From positions 1-23,075 of the forward strand of contig JACPXA010000016.1 of NCBI GenBank assembly GCA_016196785.1: a stretch of 23,075 nt of DNA, in the 5' to 3' direction. Shown here one piece after another: positions 7,430 through 14,240 of this stretch. How positions within the stretch are numbered: position 1 is the first letter of the stretch; each line of letters starts with the position of its first letter. The stretch is from Elusimicrobiota bacterium (lineage in GTDB: Bacteria > Elusimicrobiota > Elusimicrobia > 2-01-FULL-59-12 > JACPXA01). The notes beneath the pieces were generated by a model. The model saw only the letters and a program-made list of their open reading frames with translations. It was not told the origin of the DNA and made no database searches. The position numbers and the translations under genes were made by a program.

Positions 7430-7458
7430 CTTGGAGGTCACGAACTGTGACCTCCAAG
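7430..7458. repeat. Inverted repeat upstream of ORF6N (hairpin 3)
   Basis: Arms CTTGGAGGTCAC and GTGACCTCCAAG (12 bases each, perfect) surround GAACT. It lies about 66 bases upstream of the ORF6N start and just after the HsdM-like tail. It is not followed by a T-run on either strand, so it is not an ordinary terminator. The core TCAC-GAACT-GTGA matches the other two hairpins. Confidence 0.85.
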
Positions 7459-7472
7459 AATTCGTCTTCGCT

Positions 7473-7559
7473 TTAGATTTCATATCCCAGTTCCTTCAAG
7501 TTTGTTGCGATGGCTCCATTGAGTCGTCCGGCCTGCTGTATCCGTAATCTTCTGTAGCC
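7473..7559 (-). pseudogene. Possible C-terminal tail of a type I restriction methyltransferase (HsdM-like)
   Basis: On the minus strand a 28-codon stretch ends in AGRLNGAIATNLKELGYEI and a TAA stop. The pattern LNxxIAxNLxELGY resembles the end of many HsdM proteins. It lies directly upstream of ORF6N, a gene often found inside type I restriction operons. The rest of the putative gene is missing; the frame degenerates toward the tRNA. With so few residues the assignment is tentative. Confidence 0.35.
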
Positions 7560-7595
7560 CACCCGTAGAATTTTGTAAAATACTACCAAATTGGG

Positions 7596-7669
7596 GCGCC
7601 CGTAGCTCAGTTGGATAGAGCGGCTGGCTTCGAACCAGTAGGTCGGGGGTTCGAGTCCCTCCGGGCGCG
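7596..7669 (+). tRNA. tRNA-Arg (anticodon TCG)
   Basis: The acceptor GCGCCCG (7596-7602) pairs with CGGGCGC (7662-7668) and the discriminator is G7669. The anticodon stem GCTGG/CCAGT has one G-U pair and encloses CTTCGAA with TCG at 7630-7632. The T-arm carries GGTTCGAGTCC. A possible -10 (TAAAAT, 7576-7581) lies just upstream, inside the island border. Confidence 0.96.
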
Positions 7670-7676
7670 GTTTAAG

Positions 7677-7749
7677 GCGCCGCTAGCTCAACTGGCAGAG
7701 CACCTGGCTCTTAACCAGGGGGTTACAGGTTCGATTCCTGTGCGGCGCA
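7677..7749 (+). tRNA. tRNA-Lys (anticodon CTT)
   Basis: The acceptor GCGCCGC (7677-7683) pairs with GCGGCGC (7742-7748) and the discriminator is A7749. The anticodon stem CCTGG/CCAGG encloses CTCTTAA with CTT at 7710-7712. The T-arm is ACAGG-TTCGATT-CCTGT. It follows tRNA-Arg by only seven bases, so the two are surely co-transcribed. Confidence 0.95.
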
Positions 7750-7794
7750 CGACCATTCGGGGAGGGGTTCAGCGCGTGCGAGGGTGCGATTTAA

Positions 7795-7876
7795 GCCGCG
7801 GTGGCGGAATTGGCAGACGCGCATGGCTTAGGACCATGTGCCGAAAGGCATGGGGGTTCGAGTCCCTCCCGCGGCA
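7795..7876 (+). tRNA. tRNA-Leu (anticodon TAG)
   Basis: This is a class II tRNA of 82 bases with a long variable arm (TGCCGAAAGGCA region). The acceptor GCCGCGG (7795-7801) pairs with CCGCGGC (7869-7875) and the discriminator is A7876. The anticodon loop CTTAGGA has TAG at 7829-7831. It directly precedes the trigger factor gene. Confidence 0.96.
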
Positions 7877-7895
7877 GATCTAGGAGTTTTGCCGG

Positions 7896-9320
7896 TTGAG
7901 AAGCGTGATGGCTAAGTCAATGAGTGCAACAACGGCTCCATCAATGAAGGTGACGGTGGTTGAGGATACCCCGTGCACTGTGAAGTTGACCGTCGAGGTG
8001 TCTGCGGCGGACGTTCGTCAGGAAACCGAGGCCGCCTACCAAGCGATTCGAGAGAACGCCACCCTCCCAGGGTTTCGGGCCGGCAAGGTCCCCATCGAGC
8101 TGGTCAAACAGAACTTCAGTCACTCCGCGCGCCGACGGGCGGCGGACCGGTTGCTCAGTTTAGCGGTCCAACAGGTCTTGCGCGATCGGAAGCTCCAGCT
8201 AGTCACTGATCCGCTTGTTGATCACTTGCAGTTTGAGTTTGAACGCCCGTTTTCCTTCCAACTCACCGTTGAGAAGCTGCCGACCTTCACCCTGAAAGAT
8301 TACAAACACATCAAGGTGGTTCAGAAGGCGCGGGAGGTGACGGACGAGCGAGTTGAGGAAACCCTGCAGGTGCTCCGTGAGCGCAACGCCCAGTTGGTTC
8401 CGGTCAGTGAGGGAACGGTCAGCCGCAATCACTTTGTGGTCGTGGACTACGCGGGAACAGTCGAGGGCCAAATGATCCATGGGGGATCAGCGCAGAACGT
8501 CCTCATTGACATGACGGCCCCCCAGATGATCAGCGGTCTAGCCGAAGGGATTCTTGGCATGCACCGTGGAGAAGAGAAGGTTATTCCCGTGCAGTTCCCC
8601 GAAAACCATCCAGAGAAAACCTTGGCCGGCAAGCAGGCCCTGTTCACCGTGAGCGTCAAGGAGATTAAAGAAAAACGAGTGCCCGCGTTGGACGATGAGC
8701 TCGCCAAGGACCTGGGCGCCACCTCCTTGGAGGAGCTTCGCCAGCGGATCCGAACGAGCCTCCAAAAGAACGACCAGGAGGACTCCCAAAAAGAGGTGGA
8801 GGACCAGATCGCCGCCCATCTGTTGAAAGTTCACACCTTCCCCGTTCCTTTAACGCTCGTCAACCTTCGGTTGGAGACGCTGTCAACCCGAATGGAGGAG
8901 GCGCTTGTCCCCCGGCAACAGGCGGGCGCCATCACGAAGGAGCAGCGGTCCCAGTGGCGAGAACGACTCCGACCAGAGGCGGAGCGGCAGGTGCATCTCT
9001 CCCTAATCTTGCGGGCGATCGCAGAGGCCGAACACCTCGAGGTCACGGAGGAGGAGCTGCGCGCCACCGTGGAAGCCTCGGTGGCGGCTCACCCCGATCA
9101 ACGGGAGGCGGTGGAACGGTCCTTCGCGGAACGGCGGGAGCGGGTGCTGGCTGCCCTGCACGAACAGAAGATCTTCCAGTTCCTGAAGGACCACGCCAAA
9201 TTGAGTATCGAAAAACCAACGGCGGGGGTGCGCGACGAAACGAATGAGCAGACGCCCCCAGAGGGTGGGGAAAAGCCAAAAGGCCTCCGCCGCTTGTTTT
9301 CCGCTTTCAAAAAAACTTAG
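7896..9320 (+). CDS. tig: Trigger factor, ribosome-associated chaperone and prolyl isomerase
   Basis: This 474-residue protein binds the ribosomal exit tunnel and folds nascent chains. The ribosome-binding domain carries the signature GFRAGKVP (residues 59-66). A central FKBP-like domain (about 165-265, with VVDYAGTVEGQ and GMHRGEEKVIPVQFPE) and a helical substrate-cradling C-terminal domain follow. The tail ends in a Glu/Lys/Pro-rich extension. The start is uncertain. TTG at 7896 has TAGGAG nine bases upstream, but ATG at 7944 would put the GFRxGK motif at residue 43, as in E. coli, though without a visible ribosome site. The tig-clpP-clpX order is widely conserved. The stop TAG (9318-9320) is half native and half contributed by the MITE-like element that follows. 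Confidence 0.95.
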   Translation: MRSVMAKSMSATTAPSMKVTVVEDTPCTVKLTVEVSAADVRQETEAAYQAIRENATLPGFRAGKVPIELVKQNFSHSARRRAADRLLSLAVQQVLRDRKLQLVTDPLVDHLQFEFERPFSFQLTVEKLPTFTLKDYKHIKVVQKAREVTDERVEETLQVLRERNAQLVPVSEGTVSRNHFVVVDYAGTVEGQMIHGGSAQNVLIDMTAPQMISGLAEGILGMHRGEEKVIPVQFPENHPEKTLAGKQALFTVSVKEIKEKRVPALDDELAKDLGATSLEELRQRIRTSLQKNDQEDSQKEVEDQIAAHLLKVHTFPVPLTLVNLRLETLSTRMEEALVPRQQAGAITKEQRSQWRERLRPEAERQVHLSLILRAIAEAEHLEVTEEELRATVEASVAAHPDQREAVERSFAERRERVLAALHEQKIFQFLKDHAKLSIEKPTAGVRDETNEQTPPEGGEKPKGLRRLFSAFKKT

Positions 9321-9589
9321 TGTTGGGCGTCCCCCATAGCTTGATTTATGAAGGCCCAGATTTGAGACGGATTCAAGGAACGACGACGATGGAATACCTG
9401 AAGGGTATTTCGAGGAGGAGTGACGCCGAAGCCGGCCAAAGATGGGCCTTCCCGCAGGGCGGGGCGCTTTTGCCTATCGTCGGCGTTGCTCGTCGCTCAC
9501 GTACCTTCCAGGTACGCCTCGCTCCTCGCGCCTGGACGCTAGGACAAAATCGCTCCCGCATAAATAAAGCTATGGGGGACGCCCAACAC
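9320..9589. mobile_element. MITE-like element with 31-bp inverted repeats and TA duplication
   Basis: Terminal repeats at 9320-9350 and 9559-9589 match at 30 of 31 positions; they begin GTGTTGGGCGTCCCCCATAG. TA occurs directly outside both ends (9318-9319 and 9590-9591), the target duplication expected of IS630/Tc1-mariner-type transposition. There is no transposase gene. A 90-codon open frame crosses the element but reads through both repeats and is not a credible gene. Internal hairpins include CGTACCT-TCC-AGGTACG (9500-9516) and AATACC-TGAA-GGGTATT (about 9392-9408). It separates tig and clpP within their operon. Confidence 0.85.
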
Positions 9590-9590
9590 T

Positions 9591-9596
9591 AGGAGG
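9591..9596 (+). promoter_or_regulatory. Shine-Dalgarno AGGAGG of clpP, restored at the element border
   Basis: AGGAGG lies four bases before ATG 9601. Its first A belongs to the right-hand TA duplication. Removing the element and one TA would give ACT-TAG-GAGG, so the ancestral tig stop overlapped the clpP ribosome binding site. Confidence 0.85.
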
Positions 9597-9600
9597 TCAT

Positions 9601-10209
9601 ATGCCTGCGATTGTCCCAACCATCATCGAACGCTGGAACCAAGGAGCCGCCGTGGGTTACGACATCTTCTCGCGACTCCTCAAAGATCGCATCATCTTCG
9701 TTGGCGGCTATGAGGGCACGGTGACGACGGATTCGGCGAACCTGATCATTGCCCAGCTTCTGTATCTCGAGGCGGAGGAGCCGGATAAGGATATCAACCT
9801 TTACATCAACTCTCCGGGGGGCATGGTCACCGCCGGGCTCGCGGTGTATGACACGATGCAATACATCAAGGCCCCCATCACGACGATTTGCATGGGAATG
9901 GCCATGTCCTTCGGGGCCCTTCTCTTGGCGGCAGGGACCAAGGGCAAACGGTACGCCTTGCCCCACTCGCGGGTCATGATCCACCAGCCGTTGATCATGG
10001 GAGAGGGCCTGAGCGGCTCCGCCAGCGACATTGATATCGAAGCCAAGGAAATCCTTCACACCAAAACCCGTCTCATCGAGATCCTGGCCAAACACACCGG
10101 CCAGCCCGTGGAGAAGGTCCGGCAGGATTCCGAGCGCAACTTCTACATGTCCGCTGCCGAGGCCAAGACCTATGGGATCGTTGACGAGGTGATCGCGAGG
10201 AAGAAGTGA
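9601..10209 (+). CDS. clpP: ATP-dependent Clp protease proteolytic subunit ClpP
   Basis: This 202-residue serine protease forms the two-ring barrel that degrades proteins fed in by ClpX or ClpA. The catalytic serine is S103 in MAMSFGALLLAAG (commonly QAASMG in other ClpP). The histidine is H128 in RVMIHQP, and an aspartate lies at about 176 in RQDSERNFYMSAAEA. The N-terminal VGYDIFSRLLKDRIIFVGG block is typical. The loop after the histidine, LIMGEGLSGSASDI, differs slightly from the usual LGGYQGQATDI. The stop overlaps the clpX start as GTGA (10206-10209), so the protease and its unfoldase are translated together. Confidence 0.96.
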   Translation: MPAIVPTIIERWNQGAAVGYDIFSRLLKDRIIFVGGYEGTVTTDSANLIIAQLLYLEAEEPDKDINLYINSPGGMVTAGLAVYDTMQYIKAPITTICMGMAMSFGALLLAAGTKGKRYALPHSRVMIHQPLIMGEGLSGSASDIDIEAKEILHTKTRLIEILAKHTGQPVEKVRQDSERNFYMSAAEAKTYGIVDEVIARKK

Positions 10210-11465
10210 CCAGCACGATGTCACGGGAAGACCGCGAGTTCCTCCACTGCGTCTTTTGCGGAAAGGGAAAACGCGAGGGGTTCCGGCTGATCGGCGGACA
10301 GGGGGTGTATGTCTGCGAGGAGTGCATCCGCAATTCCTACCACCTGTTGATACGATTAAGCGATGAAGATGAGCGACGCGCAGGAAAAGCGGTTCCGAAA
10401 CCAACCGAGATCAAGGGAGTTCTGGATGAGTATGTGATCGGCCAAGAACGGGCCAAACGGATCCTCTCGGTGGCGGTGTATAACCACTATCGTCGGATCG
10501 AGTGGGGGGACAGGCCCGCCTTGGGGGATGTGGAGCTGCAAAAATCTAACATCCTCCTCATCGGGTCCACCGGCACCGGTAAGACCCTCCTCGCGCAAAC
10601 GCTGGCAAAGCTGCTCCATGTCCCCTTCGCGATCGCAGACGCAACCACCCTGACGGAGGCCGGCTATGTCGGTGAGGACGTGGAGAACATTATCCTCCGC
10701 CTTCTTCAGAATGCGAGCTACGACGTCAAGCGGGCGGAGCGAGGGATCGTCTACATTGATGAACTGGACAAGATTTCCCGCAAGACGGATTCCCCCTCCA
10801 TTACCCGGGATGTCTCCGGCGAGGGGGTCCAACAGGCACTGCTCAAAATCCTCGAGGGGACTGTTGCCTCGGTGCCCCCCCAGGGCGGCCGCAAACACCC
10901 GCATCAGGAGTATGTCCAGGTCAATACGACGCACATCCTGTTCATCTGTGGAGGGGCCTTTGAAGGCCTGGAACGACTCGTTGAAGACCGGATCGGCAAG
11001 CGGGGGCTCGGGTTTGGGGCTGAGGTCCGACGGCGAGAGGAACGGCGGAGCGGGGAGCTCTTAAAAGCGGTACAACCGGAGGACCTCATTCGGTTCGGCC
11101 TGATCCCCGAATTGGTTGGCCGCCTGCCGGTGATCGCAACGCTCGATGATCTGGACCTCGCCGCCCTCGTGGAGATCCTCACCCAACCGAAGAACGCGCT
11201 GGCGAAACAGTTTCAAAAGATGTTTGCCCTCGAAGGCGTGGAGCTGGTTTTTACCCCACAGGCGTTGGAGGCGATCGCCCGGATGGCGCTAAAACGGGGG
11301 TCCGGCGCGCGGGGGCTTCGGGCCATCATTGAGGATCTGATGCTGGATGTGATGTACGAGCTTCCTGAACAGCGAGGGTTACAGCGCTGTGTGGTGGACG
11401 AACGAGTGGTGGCCAAGGAATATCCTCCCCTCTTAACCTACCGGGAAGAAGAGAAAATCGCATGA
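10206..11465 (+). CDS. clpX: ATP-dependent Clp protease ATP-binding subunit ClpX
   Basis: This 419-residue AAA+ unfoldase hands substrates to ClpP. The N-terminal zinc-binding domain has C15, C18, C37 and C40. Walker A is GSTGTGKT (120-127), pore-1 loop GYVG (153-156), Walker B VYIDELDKI (about 182-190) and the RKH loop at 229-231. The ClpP-docking loop reads LGF (about 268-270; IGF in many species). The Arg finger is in ELVGRLPV (about R306) and sensor 2 in GSGARGLR (about 365-372). GTG at 10206 is taken as the start because AGGAAGAA precedes it and it overlaps clpP; ATG at 10218 is the alternative. The stop overlaps the next ATG by four bases, so the protease and serine-pathway genes are co-transcribed. 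Confidence 0.96.
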   Translation: MTSTMSREDREFLHCVFCGKGKREGFRLIGGQGVYVCEECIRNSYHLLIRLSDEDERRAGKAVPKPTEIKGVLDEYVIGQERAKRILSVAVYNHYRRIEWGDRPALGDVELQKSNILLIGSTGTGKTLLAQTLAKLLHVPFAIADATTLTEAGYVGEDVENIILRLLQNASYDVKRAERGIVYIDELDKISRKTDSPSITRDVSGEGVQQALLKILEGTVASVPPQGGRKHPHQEYVQVNTTHILFICGGAFEGLERLVEDRIGKRGLGFGAEVRRREERRSGELLKAVQPEDLIRFGLIPELVGRLPVIATLDDLDLAALVEILTQPKNALAKQFQKMFALEGVELVFTPQALEAIARMALKRGSGARGLRAIIEDLMLDVMYELPEQRGLQRCVVDERVVAKEYPPLLTYREEEKIA

Positions 11466-12655
11466 AGAAATATTATCTGCTGACCCCTGGCCCGACCCCG
11501 ATTCCCCCCGAGACCGCCGTCCAGGCTTCGTTGCCTATCCTGCACCACCGGACCCACGAGTTTGGCGCGGTGTTTGTGGAGGTGTTGGAAGGCCTCAAAT
11601 ATACCTTCCAAACACAGCAGGAGGTGTTGCTCCTCACTAGCTCCGGAACCGGCGGAATGGAATCCGCGGTGGTGAACCTGCTCTCCCCGGGGGACCACGC
11701 CATTGTCGCCAGCTCTGGGGTGTTCGGGGAACGGTGGGGCAAACTCCTGGAGGCGTATGGCATCCAATCGTCCCTGGTCCGCGCTGAGTGGGGACGGGCG
11801 GTGGATCCGGAACAACTCGCCCACGCCGTGAAGCAGCACCCGGAGGCAAAAGCGGTGTTCACCACCCATACCGAGACCTCCACGGGGGTGGTCAACGACA
11901 TCCAGGCTTTTGGGGACATCGTGCACCGCAGTAAGGCGGTGCTGGTGGTGGACGCCATCTCCGGCTTAGGCGGCGAAGAGCTCCACACCGATGCCTGGCA
12001 TGTGGATGTGGCCGTGGCCGGTTCGCAGAAAGGGCTCATGGCGCCGCCGGGGCTGGCGTTTGTCGCGATCTCCCCCAAGGCCTGGCAGCTGGTGGAAAGT
12101 GCTCGATCCCCGCGTTGCTATTGGGACTATCGCCTGATGAAACAATCTCTCTCTGAGAAGGAGACACCCTTTACCCCGGCGGTCAGTCTCATCATGGGGT
12201 TGGCGGAGTCGCTCCGGTTGATCCGAAAGGACGGGTTGGAGACGATTTGGCAACGGCATATCCGACTGGCGGAAGCCACCCGGGCAGGTCTGAAAGCGTT
12301 GGGCCTTCCACTCTTTGCGGACCCTCCCTGTCACGTCTTGACCGCGGTGCGTCTCCCGGCCGGCATGGATGGGAAACGGTTGATTCGCTCCTTACGGGAT
12401 ACCTACGGGGTTTCCATCGCGGGCGGTCAGGAATCCCTCGCCGGCAAAATCATCCGGCTCGCGCACATGGGGTACATGGACCGGTTCGATGTGCTGGTTG
12501 GGTTGGGCGCGTTGGAGATGGCGTTCAGCGAACTGGGATATCCGGTCACGCCGGGATGTGGCGTGGCCGCCGCCGAACGCGTCCTCCTCTCGCCCCCCAC
12601 CCACTCAAAAGAAAGAACTCCAGCCCGCCAATCATATGGACCAAGACCAAAGTAA
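11462..12655 (+). CDS. Class V PLP-dependent aminotransferase (serine/phosphoserine or alanine-glyoxylate type)
   Basis: This 397-residue PLP enzyme transfers an amino group. The fold-type I signatures are LLTSSGTGGMESAVVNLLSP, the cofactor aspartate D164 (VVDAISGLG) and the Schiff-base lysine K190 in AGSQKGLMAPPGL. The C-terminal domain has the family pattern IAGGQ and RLAHMGYMDRFDV. By sequence it is in the alanine-glyoxylate/serine-pyruvate group. It sits directly before serA and overlaps it by 20 bases, which suggests that it supplies the phosphoserine or serine transamination step of serine synthesis or recycling, in place of or beside a classical SerC. Substrate choice cannot be read from sequence. 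The last 20 residues are Pro/Arg-rich and probably unstructured. Confidence 0.88.
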   Translation: MKKYYLLTPGPTPIPPETAVQASLPILHHRTHEFGAVFVEVLEGLKYTFQTQQEVLLLTSSGTGGMESAVVNLLSPGDHAIVASSGVFGERWGKLLEAYGIQSSLVRAEWGRAVDPEQLAHAVKQHPEAKAVFTTHTETSTGVVNDIQAFGDIVHRSKAVLVVDAISGLGGEELHTDAWHVDVAVAGSQKGLMAPPGLAFVAISPKAWQLVESARSPRCYWDYRLMKQSLSEKETPFTPAVSLIMGLAESLRLIRKDGLETIWQRHIRLAEATRAGLKALGLPLFADPPCHVLTAVRLPAGMDGKRLIRSLRDTYGVSIAGGQESLAGKIIRLAHMGYMDRFDVLVGLGALEMAFSELGYPVTPGCGVAAAERVLLSPPTHSKERTPARQSYGPRPK

Positions 12656-14240
12656 AAATAGACGAATAAAGGTTTTGGTCGCCGATGACATCGGGGCCGG
12701 ATTGAACATGCTCAAGGCCGACTCGGGGTTCCAGGTGGAGCTCCGACCGACTTCTCCCCAAGTGTTCACCTCAGAGCTAGAAACCTGCGAGGCCCTCCTC
12801 GTCCGAAGTGACACAAAGGTGACGGCGGAGATGATTCAGTCGGCCAAGACGCTCAAGCTGATCGGCCGGGCCGGGGTGGGGGTTGACAACATTGATGTCC
12901 CGGCCGCCTCCAAACGGGGCATCGTGGTGGTCAATGTCCCTGGAGGAAACACCATCTCTGCCGCCGAACATGCCATGGCCCTGCTCTTCGCGCTAGCCCG
13001 AAACATCCCACAGGCGGACAGCCATCTCAAAGCCTCCCGTTGGGAACGGACTAAATTCATCGGGACAGAGCTCGCGGGAAAAACGCTGGGATTGATTGGG
13101 ATAGGCCGGGTCGGCCGCGAGGTCGCACGACATGCGGTCGCCTTCGGGATGAAGGTGCTCGCCGCCGACCCCTATATCTCGGAGGAATACGCGAAGTCGC
13201 TCGAGGTGAGCCTCACGAATCTAGAAACAGTCCTCTCCCAGGCCGATTTCCTCAGTCTGCACGTTCCCTTGAACGAAACCACCCACTACCTCTTGAATCG
13301 GGAGACGCTGGCAAAGACCAAACCCGGGGTCCGGATCATCAACTGCGCCAGGGGTGGGCTCATTGATGAAGCAGCGCTCGCGGAGGGCCTCCGCTCCGGC
13401 CATATCAAGGGCGCGGCCTTGGATGTCTTTGAACAGGAACCGCCGCTCAACTCGCCGCTCCTGAAACTAGAAAACGTGATCGTCACCCCGCACCTCGGGG
13501 CTTCCACTGAAGAAGCCCAGCTCAAGGTGGCCGAGGAGCTGGCCAGCGTCGTCCGGGACTATTTCCTGCATCATGTGGTGCGGAACGCCGTCAATTTCCC
13601 TGCGCTCGACCAAGAAACCTATCGTGAGTTGGAACCCTACTTAGCGCTCGCGGATAAACTGGGCCGCTTCCAGGCGCAGAGCATCGAGGGAGGGATCGTG
13701 GAGGTACGCCTCGATTACGCCGGTGACCTCACCCGCTACCGACCTGACCCGCTCACCCGCACGGTGCTCCAGGGTCTCTTGACTCCCATCCTGGGAGACG
13801 AGGTCAACTCAGTGAACGCTCCCCTCCTCACCCAGGAACGTGGCATCAAAGTCCTCGAGACCAAGACCTCCTACTCGGAGGATTACACCAGCCTGTTGAC
13901 CGTGACGGTCCGCACCAATCGAGAAACGAGCGTGGTCGCCGGTACGCTATTCTCCCGGCAACACCCCCGGATTGTGCGGATCGGGGAGCTCTCGGTGGAT
14001 GTGGTGCCGGAGGGGCATTTGCTCATTTACTCAAACCGCGACCGACCCGGGGTCATTGGGTTCGTCGGAACGGTCCTGGGCAACAACGGCGTGAATATTG
14101 CCGGCATGCAGGTGGGCCGAAAGACTATCGGTGGGGAGGCCGTCACCGTGGTCACTGTGGACTCCGCGGTTCCTGCCCCAGTCCTGGAAGAGATCCGACG
14201 GTTCCCCGGCATCACCCGCATCAGACGCATTGAACTTTAA
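12636..14240 (+). CDS. serA: D-3-phosphoglycerate dehydrogenase, long form
   Basis: The enzyme oxidises 3-phosphoglycerate to 3-phosphohydroxypyruvate with NAD, the first step of serine synthesis. The 534-residue length matches the long type. It has a substrate/NAD core with Rossmann motif GIGRVG (155-160) and catalytic R239 (CARGGLID), E268 (DVFEQEPP) and H286 (TPHLGAS). An intervening allosteric domain (about 320-455) and a C-terminal ACT domain (about 460-534, DRPGVIGFVGTVLGNNGVNI) follow, suggesting feedback control by serine. The frame is open from 12489 but only because it overlaps the aminotransferase gene. ATG 12636 gives the normal N-terminus, although no good ribosome site precedes it; coupling with the upstream gene is likely. 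Confidence 0.94.
   Translation: MDQDQSKNRRIKVLVADDIGAGLNMLKADSGFQVELRPTSPQVFTSELETCEALLVRSDTKVTAEMIQSAKTLKLIGRAGVGVDNIDVPAASKRGIVVVNVPGGNTISAAEHAMALLFALARNIPQADSHLKASRWERTKFIGTELAGKTLGLIGIGRVGREVARHAVAFGMKVLAADPYISEEYAKSLEVSLTNLETVLSQADFLSLHVPLNETTHYLLNRETLAKTKPGVRIINCARGGLIDEAALAEGLRSGHIKGAALDVFEQEPPLNSPLLKLENVIVTPHLGASTEEAQLKVAEELASVVRDYFLHHVVRNAVNFPALDQETYRELEPYLALADKLGRFQAQSIEGGIVEVRLDYAGDLTRYRPDPLTRTVLQGLLTPILGDEVNSVNAPLLTQERGIKVLETKTSYSEDYTSLLTVTVRTNRETSVVAGTLFSRQHPRIVRIGELSVDVVPEGHLLIYSNRDRPGVIGFVGTVLGNNGVNIAGMQVGRKTIGGEAVTVVTVDSAVPAPVLEEIRRFPGITRIRRIEL

Larger units (their letters stand above)
6333..7595. mobile_element. Decayed integrated island between tRNA-His and tRNA-Arg(TCG)
   Basis: About 1.26 kb interrupts an otherwise tight tRNA cluster. 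Its genes all read on the minus strand, opposite to the tRNAs: a possible HsdM tail, an intact ORF6N gene, a radC N-terminal fragment and the C-terminal end of a serine recombinase next to tRNA-His. These are typical cargo of tRNA-targeted islands carrying restriction-modification genes. The borders carry a 10-bp inverted repeat (CCCCAATTTG 6331-6340 and CAAATTGGGG 7587-7596). No intact recombinase or transposase remains, so the element is probably immobile. The exact borders are inferred. Confidence 0.6.

Noticed and set aside
7430..7458. Rho-independent terminator after the tRNA/HsdM side of the island
   Set aside because: The stem is strong but no T-run follows on either strand, and the shared core with two other repeats suggests another role.
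9320..9592. 90-codon open frame across the tig-clpP intergenic element
   Set aside because: It runs through both inverted repeats, has no ribosome site and no recognisable protein pattern; the DNA structure explains the region better.
12489..12635. N-terminal extension of SerA
   Set aside because: It overlaps the aminotransferase coding region, is Trp/Arg/Pro-rich and does not belong to the dehydrogenase fold; ATG 12636 gives the normal start.
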